Source: Pseudothermotoga_B sp051235805
Lineage (GTDB): Bacteria; Thermotogota; Thermotogae; Thermotogales; DSM-5069
Direction of reading: 5' to 3'
Assembly (NCBI RefSeq): GCF_051235805.1
Contig: NZ_JBPNXV010000001.1
Location: 1,302,001 to 1,366,000 of the forward strand
Length of the DNA: 64,000 bases
Of this stretch, positions 1-8,215 are shown in pieces; the stretch's first letter is position 1; each line of letters opens with the position of its first letter. The notes under the pieces are model-generated. The model ran no database searches. It was given only the letters and a program-made list of their open reading frames with translations, and had not been told where the DNA came from. Position numbers and translations under genes: made by a program.

Positions 1-156
1 GGATGCAAGTTCCATCCAAGATGCGAATTTGCCCAAGAAAAATGTAGAATTGAGGAACCAAATCTTGAAGAAGTTGCCGAGGGACATTTCGTGAGATGTT
101 TCTACTGGGAAAAGGTAGAAGAAGCAAAAAGCAAAGAGGTTGGTGATGGAAGATGA
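1..156 (+). CDS. Opp/Dpp-type ABC transporter ATPase, C-terminal end (partial)
   Basis: The reading frame is open from the first base and stops with TGA at 154-156. The visible 51 residues contain the cysteine-rich tail of oligopeptide/dipeptide transporter ATPases (GCKFHPRC, a further Cys about ten residues on, then GHFVRCF). This tail follows the nucleotide-binding domain in the OppD/OppF/DppD/DppF families. The next ATPase starts inside its stop codon (ATGA overlap), so the two are the paired ATPases of one importer whose membrane and binding proteins lie before the window. Everything N-terminal of the tail is outside the window, so D-type versus F-type cannot be decided directly; pairing with the F-like gene that follows suggests D-type. 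Confidence 0.85.
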   Translation, partial: GCKFHPRCEFAQEKCRIEEPNLEEVAEGHFVRCFYWEKVEEAKSKEVGDGR

Positions 157-1319
157 ATCCAATCGTAAGAATAGAACACCTGGTCAAGTTCTTCCCAATT
201 CGAGCAGGAGTCTTCAGAAGAATTGTTGCATGGGTTAAAGCCGTCGATGATGTTTCATTTGACATCTATGAGGGTGAAACCGTCGGACTCGTAGGAGAAT
301 CAGGTTGTGGTAAGACAACGATCGGCATGACATTGCTTCGCCTTTACGAGCCTACTTCAGGTAGAATCATTGTCGCCGATGAAGATACCACATACTATTT
401 CTTACCGTCTCTAAAGGCAAGAGCTTACCTGAAAAGAAATTACATAGAAAGATTCAGAAAATTGCTGAATGAGAAGAAATCTGTTGACTCGGTCATAGAG
501 TTTCTTGAAGGTGTAGATCGACGATACGCAGAAATCTTCTTTCGTGAAGCAGAAGGTTCCACTGCGAAATTCCTCTCAGCGTTGCTTTCTAACATAGATG
601 AAAAGAGAAAAAAATTTCGACGGGATCTTCAGATAGTCTTTCAAGATCCATACAGTTCCCTCAATCCGAGATTGCGGATCAAAACCATCGTTGGAGAAGG
701 TCCGGTTACCCACAAACTGGTGAAGGGAGAGAAAGAAGCCATCGAAAGAGTTAAGTCAGTTTTAGAGGATGTAGGAATCAGTGGCGATTACATATACAGG
801 TTTCCGCATGAGTTTTCCGGAGGGCAAAGACAGCGAATTGGTATAGCCAGAGCCTTGGCTCTATCACCAAAGCTGATAATCGCCGATGAGGCTGTTGCAG
901 CACTTGACGTTTCGATAAGATCGCAGGTTATAAATCTCATGAAAGATCTGCAGAAAGAACACAAGCTCACATATCTTTTCATATCCCACGATCTTTCGGT
1001 GATAAAATACGTCAGCGACAGAGTCATCGTCATGTACCTTGGCAAGGTTGTAGAATCAGCCTCTAAGAAAGAATTGTTTGAGAACCCGTTGCATCCATAC
1101 ACAAGAGCGCTCATGAGTGCCATACCTATACCAAACCCGAACATCAAAAAGGAGAGGATCATACTCAAGGGTGATGTGCCAAGTCCGATAAACCCGCCCA
1201 GTGGTTGTCGATTCCACACGAGATGTTTCATGGCTGTAGAGGAATGTAGCAAGATAGAACCTGCTCTCAGAGAGATCAGTCCAGGTCACTTTGTCGCCTG
1301 CCATCTGGTTGGAAGATGA
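153..1319 (+). CDS. Opp/Dpp-type ABC transporter ATPase (F-like) with an internal insertion
   Basis: This 388-residue ATPase powers import of oligopeptides or oligosaccharides at the inner face of the membrane. Walker A (GESGCGKTT) is at residues 48-56, the Q-loop (QIVFQDP) at 160-166, the signature FSGGQRQR at 221-228 and Walker B LIIADE at 241-246, with the usual cysteine-rich Opp tail (GCRFHTRC) at the end. Walker A and the Q-loop are separated by 103 residues instead of the 38 found in the F-type ATPase at 2882-3862, an insertion of about 65 mostly charged residues at roughly 76-150. The residue after the catalytic Glu is Ala (DEAVAALD) where Pro is usual (DEPTSALD). ATGA overlaps join it to both neighbours, so translation is coupled. 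Confidence 0.93.
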   Translation: MNPIVRIEHLVKFFPIRAGVFRRIVAWVKAVDDVSFDIYEGETVGLVGESGCGKTTIGMTLLRLYEPTSGRIIVADEDTTYYFLPSLKARAYLKRNYIERFRKLLNEKKSVDSVIEFLEGVDRRYAEIFFREAEGSTAKFLSALLSNIDEKRKKFRRDLQIVFQDPYSSLNPRLRIKTIVGEGPVTHKLVKGEKEAIERVKSVLEDVGISGDYIYRFPHEFSGGQRQRIGIARALALSPKLIIADEAVAALDVSIRSQVINLMKDLQKEHKLTYLFISHDLSVIKYVSDRVIVMYLGKVVESASKKELFENPLHPYTRALMSAIPIPNPNIKKERIILKGDVPSPINPPSGCRFHTRCFMAVEECSKIEPALREISPGHFVACHLVGR

Positions 1320-1903
1320 AAGGTTATAGGGTTGGTTGGCTTGGTTTACTGACAGTTTTATTGATAGTTTTGCTTTTTTACAGATTTTCGCACTCTGATG
1401 AGATAGGCGTAAGATTCGAGTGTGGTCAGGATTTGAAGCAAACCTTCGAAAATGCTCTCAGTAAACTGAAGGTTGCCTATAGGGAAGTGAGTCCAGACAG
1501 GGCAACGTTGATCTTGTACAACGATCGAGCAATCTATCGAAGCAACATTTTCAGGTTTTATTGGGATGAGGATCTTGAAAAAGAAATCTTGAATGTGGTA
1601 TCATTCTATATCAAAGTGAATACCGATGTGATAAAATCACAGTTGAGGGAATTCGAACAAACCATAAGAATACCACAGCAAGATGGAAATGAACTTTTAT
1701 ACATTGTAAGACCACAGATTGCAGAAGACATAGAACAAATGATTTGTAGTATTCTAAAGGATGTTCTAACAGGTAAAGAAGGAATCTTTGAAAACGGTTA
1801 TTTGAAACTGCCATTGATCGTGGAACATAACGGCGACGATATAATTCTTTTTGACACGAAGAGCGGTCAAGTACATCTTCTCTTAGAGTTGGGAGGTAGT
1901 TGA
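1316..1903 (+). CDS. Membrane-anchored protein of unknown function between two ATPase pairs
   Basis: I do not recognise this 195-residue protein. Residues 7-24 form one hydrophobic segment preceded by Lys/Arg, consistent with a signal anchor; there is no lipobox. The rest is soluble, mixed alpha/beta in appearance, without evident catalytic motifs. It begins inside the stop codon of the preceding ATPase (ATGA), and its stop abuts the start of the next ATPase, so it belongs to the transporter operon. With an N-in anchor the domain would be extracytoplasmic, so it may assist the binding protein or permease; that is inference from position. The coding capacity and translational coupling support a real gene. 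Confidence 0.8.
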   Translation: MKGYRVGWLGLLTVLLIVLLFYRFSHSDEIGVRFECGQDLKQTFENALSKLKVAYREVSPDRATLILYNDRAIYRSNIFRFYWDEDLEKEILNVVSFYIKVNTDVIKSQLREFEQTIRIPQQDGNELLYIVRPQIAEDIEQMICSILKDVLTGKEGIFENGYLKLPLIVEHNGDDIILFDTKSGQVHLLLELGGS

Positions 1904-1905
1904 GT

Positions 1906-2880
1906 TTGGAGAATATTCTTTCTGTGAGAAACCTTTCAACATATTTCTATATGGACGAGGGCGTCGTTGCTGCCGTTGATGATGTGAGTTTCGATCTTGC
2001 GCCAAGAGAAGTCTTAGGCATAGTTGGAGAGACAGGTTCTGGAAAGAGTGTGACAGTCAAATCGATAATGAGATTGATAAAGTTTCCCGGAAAGATTGTC
2101 AATGGCGAGATAATCTACAAAGGACAAGATATACTCAAACTCGATGAAAAGGACATGTACAAGATACGTGGCAAGGAAATCAGCATGGTATTTCAAGATC
2201 CCATGACCTCTTTGAATCCACTGTATACAATTGGAGATCAGTTGATCGAAACCATTATTCAGCACCAGAAAGTGAGCAAAGAAGAAGCATTCAAGAGAGC
2301 TGTCGAGATGCTCAGCCTGGTTCAAATACCAGAACCTGAAAAGAGAATGAGATCTTACCCGTTTGAGTTCAGTGGTGGTATGCGCCAGCGTGTAGTCATT
2401 GCCATTGCTTTGAGCTGTAATCCATCGATTCTGATAGCCGATGAGCCAACAACAGCCCTCGATGTGACGATCCAAGCCCAGATACTCGATTTGATGAAGA
2501 GTCTTCAGCAGAAGCTTGGAACCGCTATGATATTCATCACACACGATCTTGGTGTCATAGCGTCTATGGCTCATCGAATCATCGTCATGTACGGTGGTAA
2601 ACAGATGGAGATGGGTAGTGCGAACGATGTCTTTTACAATCCAACACATCCCTACACTCACATGTTACTCAGGAGCATACCAAGGATCGACAGAAAGATC
2701 GATAGACTGGAACCAATACCTGGCCAGCCACCCAGAATGATAGACATACCAAAGGTATGTCCCTTTTTGCCAAGATGTCCCAGGAACGTAGAGGAATGCA
2801 ATCAAAGAATTCCCGAGTTTGTCGAAATCTCTCCTGGTCACTTCGTACGCTGTTTCAACCCAGTTGGAGGTGGCAAATAA
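1906..2880 (+). CDS. Opp/Dpp-type ABC transporter ATPase (DppD/OppD-like)
   Basis: The 324-residue first ATPase of the second transporter. It shows Walker A GETGSGKS, Q-loop VFQDPMTSLNP, signature FSGGMRQR, Walker B and D-loop LIADEPTTALD, the H-loop in FITHDLG, and the Opp-type cysteine tail (VCPFLPRCP). GMRQR in the signature and DEPTTALD are typical of D-type subunits. I place the start at TTG 1906, eight bases after GGGAGGT (1891-1897); the in-frame TTG at 1900 would lie only two bases from that site. The upstream gene stops at 1903. It is followed within two bases by the F-type partner, and the pair should form the heterodimeric nucleotide-binding unit for the permeases encoded at 5679-8181. 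Confidence 0.94.
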   Translation: MENILSVRNLSTYFYMDEGVVAAVDDVSFDLAPREVLGIVGETGSGKSVTVKSIMRLIKFPGKIVNGEIIYKGQDILKLDEKDMYKIRGKEISMVFQDPMTSLNPLYTIGDQLIETIIQHQKVSKEEAFKRAVEMLSLVQIPEPEKRMRSYPFEFSGGMRQRVVIAIALSCNPSILIADEPTTALDVTIQAQILDLMKSLQQKLGTAMIFITHDLGVIASMAHRIIVMYGGKQMEMGSANDVFYNPTHPYTHMLLRSIPRIDRKIDRLEPIPGQPPRMIDIPKVCPFLPRCPRNVEECNQRIPEFVEISPGHFVRCFNPVGGGK

Positions 2881-2881
2881 G

Positions 2882-3862
2882 GTGACCGAAATCTTATTAA
2901 GCGTGAAGAATCTGAAAAAGTATTTCCCAGTCAAACAAGGTTTCTTGATAAAGCGTGTAGTCGCAGAGATCAAAGCCGTTGACGATGTGAGTTTTGAGAT
3001 AAAAAAAGGTAAGACCTTTGCATTGGTTGGTGAATCTGGTTGCGGCAAGACGACGGTTGCAAGAACTGTTCTAAGGCTTACTGATCCCACGGCTGGAGAG
3101 ATATTTTTCGAAGGTAAAGAGATCTCCAAACTGCGCTACAAAGAATTGTTACCTTTCAGAAGAAGAATGCAAATTGTCTTTCAAGATCCAATGAGCTCGC
3201 TCAATCCGAGAATGACAGTAGGTCAAATAGTCACAGAGCCAATGCTCTTTCATAAAGTTGCTAAGACCAAAAACGAAGCATACGAAAAGGCAAAGAAGCT
3301 CATGGAAATGGTTGGCTTGAAAACCTTCCACCTTGATAGGTATCCGCATCAGTTCAGTGGAGGGCAAAGACAGAGAATAGCGATTGCAAGAGCCATTTCC
3401 ATTGAACCAGAATTCTTGATACTGGACGAACCAACTTCATCACTTGATGTCTCTGTGCAGGCACAGATAATCAACTTGTTCCTCGATTTTCAGCAGCAGT
3501 TCAGATTCAGTTATCTGTTCATCTCTCACAACTTGGGGTTAGTTAGATTTATCAGCCATGATGTTGGTATAATGTATTTAGGAAAGATAGTCGAGATGGG
3601 TGAAACCGACGACGTCTTCGAAGAACCTCTGCATCCTTACAGTAAGGCATTGCTCTCGGCAACGCCTATCCCTGATCCGGAAGTCGAGAGAGCCAGGCAG
3701 AGAATCATACTCAGAGGAGGTGTCCCGAGTCCTATTTCAAGACCGAATGGCTGTTTCTTCAATCCCAGATGTCCTTTCAAGATGGAGATTTGTGAAAAGG
3801 AGTATCCAGAATTCAGAAAGGTATCACAAAACCGCTGGGTGGCATGCCACCTGGTGAAATAG
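2882..3862 (+). CDS. Opp/Dpp-type ABC transporter ATPase (DppF/OppF-like)
   Basis: The 326-residue second ATPase of the pair. Walker A GESGCGKTT, Q-loop QIVFQDPMSSLNP, signature FSGGQRQRIAIARA, Walker B LILDEPTSSLD, H-loop ISHNLG and the cysteine tail GCFFNPRCPFKMEIC follow in the normal order, with the spacing normal for the family. The start is GTG 2882, eight bases after GGAGGTGG (2866-2873); the reading frame is open further upstream to an ATG at 2819, but that would overlap the preceding gene by more than 60 bases with no ribosome binding site. The binding-protein gene follows after 13 bases. Confidence 0.94.
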   Translation: MTEILLSVKNLKKYFPVKQGFLIKRVVAEIKAVDDVSFEIKKGKTFALVGESGCGKTTVARTVLRLTDPTAGEIFFEGKEISKLRYKELLPFRRRMQIVFQDPMSSLNPRMTVGQIVTEPMLFHKVAKTKNEAYEKAKKLMEMVGLKTFHLDRYPHQFSGGQRQRIAIARAISIEPEFLILDEPTSSLDVSVQAQIINLFLDFQQQFRFSYLFISHNLGLVRFISHDVGIMYLGKIVEMGETDDVFEEPLHPYSKALLSATPIPDPEVERARQRIILRGGVPSPISRPNGCFFNPRCPFKMEICEKEYPEFRKVSQNRWVACHLVK

Positions 3863-3875
3863 GGGGTGTATTGGC

Positions 3876-5633
3876 ATGAAGAAGTTCTTGGTAGTTGCAT
3901 TGGTTCTCACCTTTGTGGTTCTAAGCATTGCCGCAGAGAAGTACGTTTACTTCGATGAAAAGACACCGTATCTGGGTGCCAAAGCAACAGGGAAGCCTGG
4001 TGGAACATTGATTGCTCCACAACTTGGTAGCGGTCCAAAGACGATGAATGCCGTTGTTGCACAGGAAACGAGCTCTACAGACATTATCAACGTTTTCATG
4101 TGGTCTCTAATTGAAATGGACAACTACGCGAGAATGTATCCAGCTCTTGCAGAGAGATGTGAAGTAGAGGTCACAGATGATGAAAAAATGATCATCACAC
4201 TCAAGATCAGAGCAGGTGTAAAGTGGTCAGACGGAACTCCATTCACAGCAGATGACTTTGTTTTCAGTCTCAATGATATCTACTGTAACCCAGATATCCC
4301 GAATGATATGGCCAACTTGCTCGAAGACTCACAAGGAAGACTTCCTGTTGCCGAGAAAGTCGACGACTACACCGTCAAGATTACCTATCTTGAGCCATAC
4401 AGACTTGCTGTAAGGTATGCTGCAGGTATTCGGATCTTTCCAAAGCACATAGCAGAACCCTGGGTAAAACAGGGTAAGTTCAAAGAAATGTGGACAGTAG
4501 ACGCGATCAACAAGAAGGAATTGGTAGGGCTTGGACCTTTTATTCCAGTGGAGTACGTCCCTGACCAATTTGTAAGAATGGTCAAGAACCCATATTATTT
4601 CAAGAAAGACGCCAATGGGCAAAACCTCCCATATCTCGATGAATATGTTCGCAAGATCATACCAGATCTGAATGCGATCAGGCTTGCCTTTGAAAACGGT
4701 GAGATCGATGTCTACGGTGTGACGGCACAGTTCTACCCAGAGATAAAGAACAAAGCAAAGGACAAAGGTTGGGTAGTCGGTACAGGAGGTCCAACCTTTG
4801 GTACAACCTTCGTCACCCTGAACTTCAACTGCTCAGATCCCGTCAAGAGAAATTGGTTTAGAAATGAGTTCTTCAGAAAGGCTATAGCCTATTCAATGGA
4901 CAAAGATGCGATGATCGACACACTCATGGCAGGTCTTGGTGATGCTCAGTGGGGTCCAATAAGCGCAGCAGCCGCTGCATTCTACGATGACAATGCTCTC
5001 AGAAAATATCCATATGATTTGGATTACGCCCGCATGATGCTTCAGATGGGTGGATTCAGCTGGGATAAAGACGGTAAACTCATCGATTCAAATGGTAACA
5101 GGGTTAGTTTCATAATAATGACCAACGCAGGCAACATTCAGCGCGAAGGTATCTGCAACATTCTCAGAGATGAACTTGCAAAACTCGGTATTGAAATGAT
5201 CTTCACACCCATTGATTTCAACACCCTCGTACAGAAGATGACAGCTACAGGTGATTGGGAGGCAATCGTTATAGGTCTGACTGGTTCAGATGAACCACAA
5301 GGTGGTGCAAATGTATGGAAACTCGACGGAGCTCTCCATTTCTGGAACTACAGTCCGGAGGTTAAGGATTTTGTAAGCCCAGATGTGTATGAGGCACCAG
5401 ATTGGGAAGTTGAAATCGATAAGATCTTCAGAGAGAACGTAAGAATACTTGATCAGAAGAAGGTTTTCCAGATGTTCTCAAGATATCAAGAACTCGTCTC
5501 TGAACATCTACCTCTCATCTATACTATTCAGCAGAAATACCTCTATGCATATGTCAACAAACTGCACAATCTCGAACCCACCGCTTTCGGTGGCATGCTC
5601 TGGAACATCGATTGGATCTGGAAAGAAAAGTAA
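3876..5633 (+). CDS. ABC transporter extracytoplasmic substrate-binding protein, family 5
   Basis: A 585-residue secreted binding protein. It begins with a Sec signal peptide (MKKFLVVALVLTFVVL, probable cleavage near residue 20 after SIAA) with no lipobox Cys, so it is probably anchored by another means or periplasmic. The mature protein has the family-5 hallmarks: an early ALAE-like segment, LKIRAGVKWSDGTPFTADDF, and RKAIAYSMDK in the second lobe. In Thermotogales many family-5 proteins bind oligosaccharides rather than peptides, so the ligand is open. It is preceded by the ribosome binding site AGGGGGTG and followed by a terminator-like hairpin before the permeases, which would let it be made in excess over the membrane parts. 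Confidence 0.93.
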   Translation: MKKFLVVALVLTFVVLSIAAEKYVYFDEKTPYLGAKATGKPGGTLIAPQLGSGPKTMNAVVAQETSSTDIINVFMWSLIEMDNYARMYPALAERCEVEVTDDEKMIITLKIRAGVKWSDGTPFTADDFVFSLNDIYCNPDIPNDMANLLEDSQGRLPVAEKVDDYTVKITYLEPYRLAVRYAAGIRIFPKHIAEPWVKQGKFKEMWTVDAINKKELVGLGPFIPVEYVPDQFVRMVKNPYYFKKDANGQNLPYLDEYVRKIIPDLNAIRLAFENGEIDVYGVTAQFYPEIKNKAKDKGWVVGTGGPTFGTTFVTLNFNCSDPVKRNWFRNEFFRKAIAYSMDKDAMIDTLMAGLGDAQWGPISAAAAAFYDDNALRKYPYDLDYARMMLQMGGFSWDKDGKLIDSNGNRVSFIIMTNAGNIQREGICNILRDELAKLGIEMIFTPIDFNTLVQKMTATGDWEAIVIGLTGSDEPQGGANVWKLDGALHFWNYSPEVKDFVSPDVYEAPDWEVEIDKIFRENVRILDQKKVFQMFSRYQELVSEHLPLIYTIQQKYLYAYVNKLHNLEPTAFGGMLWNIDWIWKEK

Positions 5634-5639
5634 TCTTTA

Positions 5640-5661
5640 GGGGGCTGCCCAGCCCCCTTTT
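5640..5661 (+). terminator. Hairpin between binding protein and permeases (partial terminator)
   Basis: A perfect 7-bp GC stem, GGGGGCT / AGCCCCC, with a four-base loop is followed by TTTT, seven bases after the binding-protein stop. The T run is short, so it could act as a leaky terminator or 3'-end stabiliser rather than a full stop. The permease gene starts about 17 bases later with no visible promoter. Confidence 0.75.
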
Positions 5662-5678
5662 GATCTGAGGTGATGTGC

Positions 5679-6644
5679 TTGCTCAAGTACATTGGTAGAA
5701 GACTTGTGATAGCTTTACCAGAACTTTTAGTGATTTCCCTGATGATTTTCCTGATAATGTATGCGGCACCTGGAGATTTCCTCGATCAGTACAGGCTCGA
5801 TCCATCTGTTTCTCCGGAGAGATTGAAAGCGATGGAAGAAGAGTTTGGGCTCAACAAGCCTGCAATTGTACAGTATCTGACTTGGTTGAAAAATATTTTG
5901 AAAGGTAATCTGGGATATTCTTTCTATTACAGAAGACCTGTGTCCACCCTAATTTGGGAGAGGGTTGGTGCAACATTGATTTTGTCACTCATCTCTTTGG
6001 CAAGCTCCTGGATTCTCGGAATTGCGTTGGGTGTCTTCTCTGCACTCAGAAAGTATTCATTTGGTGACAGATTCTTGACTTTCCTGGCTTTTGGATTCGT
6101 TGCGATTCCTGAGTTCTTCCTTGGACTCGTCTTGTTGTATTTCGCAGCCAAAACTGGTTGGTTCCCCATATCGGGTATGAAATCTGTGTACTATTCTTCT
6201 CTGACAACTTGGGAAAGGTTTAAAGACATTCTTTGGCATTTGATTCTTCCGGCAACGGCTTTGAGTTTGGGATCTTTTGCCGGACTAATGAGATATATGA
6301 GAGGGTCTTTGTTAGATGTTTTGAATGAAGACTATGTGGTCTTTGCCCGCGCCAAGGGAATGCCGGAAAGAGTTGTGATATTCAAACATGCAATGAGAAA
6401 CGCGATAAACCCCATGATAACTTTCCTCGGGTTCAGTATATCTGGACTTCTTGGTGGAGCACTCTTCATAGAAAATGTTTTCGGTTGGCCTGGCATGGGA
6501 AGACTCATATACCAAGCTTTGATTCAACAAGATATGTACATCGTAATGGCTAGTGGATTGATCAGTGCGATTCTCCTTGTGGCAGGCAATTTGGTGGCAG
6601 ATATCCTGCTCGCATTGGTTGATCCAAGAGTCAGACTCGGTTAG
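5679..6644 (+). CDS. ABC transporter permease (DppB/OppB-like)
   Basis: A 321-residue integral membrane protein with six predicted helices, the first at about residues 9-29. The cytoplasmic coupling motif of the B-type permeases is clear: DYVVFARAKGMPERVVIFKH. The N-terminal KYIGRRLVIALPELL and the end ALVDPRVRLG are also family-typical. I choose TTG 5679 as start because GAGGTGAT (5667-5674) sits at the right distance; GTG 5670 and ATG 5673 lie inside that site. It forms the translocation pore with the next gene's product. Confidence 0.93.
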   Translation: MLKYIGRRLVIALPELLVISLMIFLIMYAAPGDFLDQYRLDPSVSPERLKAMEEEFGLNKPAIVQYLTWLKNILKGNLGYSFYYRRPVSTLIWERVGATLILSLISLASSWILGIALGVFSALRKYSFGDRFLTFLAFGFVAIPEFFLGLVLLYFAAKTGWFPISGMKSVYYSSLTTWERFKDILWHLILPATALSLGSFAGLMRYMRGSLLDVLNEDYVVFARAKGMPERVVIFKHAMRNAINPMITFLGFSISGLLGGALFIENVFGWPGMGRLIYQALIQQDMYIVMASGLISAILLVAGNLVADILLALVDPRVRLG

Positions 6645-6660
6645 TTAGGAGGTCTTGTTG

Positions 6661-8181
6661 ATGCCAGAGGTGAAGAACAACAAAAAGGTGGAATTTGAAG
6701 AAAAATATATGACCAGAGGTCAACTCATAGTGAGGGCATTTCTGAGGCACAGGCCAGGGGTGATCGCACTCTGTATATTAATAGCCCTCTACTTATTGGC
6801 CTTGTTCGCTGATTTTTTCTCGCCGTACAACCCCATAGAGCAATCTCTAAAACACACCTATGCACCACCAACTAAAATTTACAGAACTTACAAAGGTGCC
6901 AGATCAAAACCTTACGTTCTACCGATGATCTCGTACGTAGACAAAGTGACATATGAGAGAACTTACAGGGATATGCTCTTTCCAAGTAAATTGGTTTTAG
7001 AGAAACCAGATGGCTCGATCGTGACTTACGAGCTCGGTAAAGAGGGTGTGGAAAGTTTCAAGTTCTCTGTGAATTCGATTGAAAGCATCAAGATAAACAA
7101 CGAGTGGGTCGATGTCAAAAAGTCACCAAGAACAACTGATTACTTTCTCTTTGGGTACAACGATGAGACACTGACAAAAGGCGTTAGTAGAGTTGAAACC
7201 ACTTCGGCTGTGGCTCAAGAGATGTATTTCAAGAGCTACTCAACGAAATTCGATTTGAAGAGTGAAGACGACATTCAAGCCGTTGCCGTGCAAGAAACAC
7301 TCGATACAATTGTCGTGAAAAAGGACGGCAAATTTGAAATGCTGAAAGCAAAGGTAATCGACTACGAATACAAGACTTATCCGATAAAGTGGTTTGTAAA
7401 GAGCTGGACTGGCAAGCTTTTCTGGATCTTTCCTATGAATCTTCATCTTTTCGGCGTTGACAACTACGACAACAACCAGTATGTGAAGTTCTTCATCATG
7501 GGTGCAGATCTCTTTGGTAGGGATGTTTGGTCGAGGATAGTTTTCGCATCGAGAATATCACTCTCAATCGGCATAATTGGCATGATCATCACCTTTGCCT
7601 TTGCCCTTCTCTTTGGTGGAATCTCAGGTTACTACGGAGGATTGATAGATGAAGGCTTGATGAGGTTCGCCGAAATAATCATGTCGATACCCGGCTTTTA
7701 TCTGCTGATAATGTTGCGCGCCATGTTGCCATTGGACCTGCCATCAACACAGATATACATCTTGTTGGTGTTCATACTCTCGTTCATAGGTTGGGCTGGT
7801 ACTTCTCGTGTGATTCGAGGAATGGTTTTGTCGATAAGGCAAAGGGAGTTCGTCGAAGCGGCTATCGCCATCGGTTTACCGAACAGTAAAGTTCTGGCGA
7901 GGCATGTGCTTCCAAATACAGCGACCTATTTGATAGTGAATGCCACACTCAGAATACCTGGTTACATCCTCGGTGAGGCTGGCTTGAGTTTCTTGGGTTT
8001 GGGAATTCGCGAACCTCAAGCATCATGGGGGCTGATGCTTGCCCAAGCACAAGATGTTTACATCATGACGCGTGCACCTTGGCTTTTGATCCCTGGCATA
8101 TTCATCTTTGTGACTGTTATCTCTTTCAACTTCGTCGGTGACGCTTTGAGAGACGCTCTTGATCCAAGATCGTTAGGGTGA
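6661..8181 (+). CDS. ABC transporter permease (DppC/OppC-like) with a large extracytoplasmic insertion
   Basis: A 506-residue permease, about 200 residues longer than a normal DppC. Helix 1 lies at about residues 36-54 and is followed by the usual FFSPYNPIEQ. The usual bridge of some 15 residues to GADLFGRDVWSRIVFASRIS is replaced by about 205 residues of soluble, Lys/Glu/Tyr-rich sequence, which by topology should face the outside. The remaining five helices and the coupling motif (REFVEAAIAIGLPNSKVLARH) are normal, as is the end DALRDALDPR. Start ATG 6661 lies seven bases after AGGAGGT; TTG 6655 and 6658 are too close to it. It is the last gene of the transporter operon. Confidence 0.93.
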   Translation: MPEVKNNKKVEFEEKYMTRGQLIVRAFLRHRPGVIALCILIALYLLALFADFFSPYNPIEQSLKHTYAPPTKIYRTYKGARSKPYVLPMISYVDKVTYERTYRDMLFPSKLVLEKPDGSIVTYELGKEGVESFKFSVNSIESIKINNEWVDVKKSPRTTDYFLFGYNDETLTKGVSRVETTSAVAQEMYFKSYSTKFDLKSEDDIQAVAVQETLDTIVVKKDGKFEMLKAKVIDYEYKTYPIKWFVKSWTGKLFWIFPMNLHLFGVDNYDNNQYVKFFIMGADLFGRDVWSRIVFASRISLSIGIIGMIITFAFALLFGGISGYYGGLIDEGLMRFAEIIMSIPGFYLLIMLRAMLPLDLPSTQIYILLVFILSFIGWAGTSRVIRGMVLSIRQREFVEAAIAIGLPNSKVLARHVLPNTATYLIVNATLRIPGYILGEAGLSFLGLGIREPQASWGLMLAQAQDVYIMTRAPWLLIPGIFIFVTVISFNFVGDALRDALDPRSLG

Positions 8182-8189
8182 TGAAAAAT

Positions 8190-8215
8190 GGTGACCCGTT
8201 TGGGTCACCTTCTCT
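8190..8215. terminator. Bidirectional intrinsic terminator between the ABC operon and murC
   Basis: GGTGACCC-GTTT-GGGTCACC forms a perfect 8-bp stem at 8190-8209. On the + strand it is followed by TTCTCTTTTGT. On the - strand it is followed by ATTTTTCATC. The murC stop codon (8205-8207) is embedded in the stem, so the same element ends both convergent operons. Confidence 0.85.

Noticed and set aside
2014..2661. A 215-codon open frame on the - strand inside the DppD-like ATPase gene
   Set aside because: It mirrors a clearly coding + strand gene, has no ribosome binding site and its translation (rich in His, Cys, Tyr) resembles no protein family.
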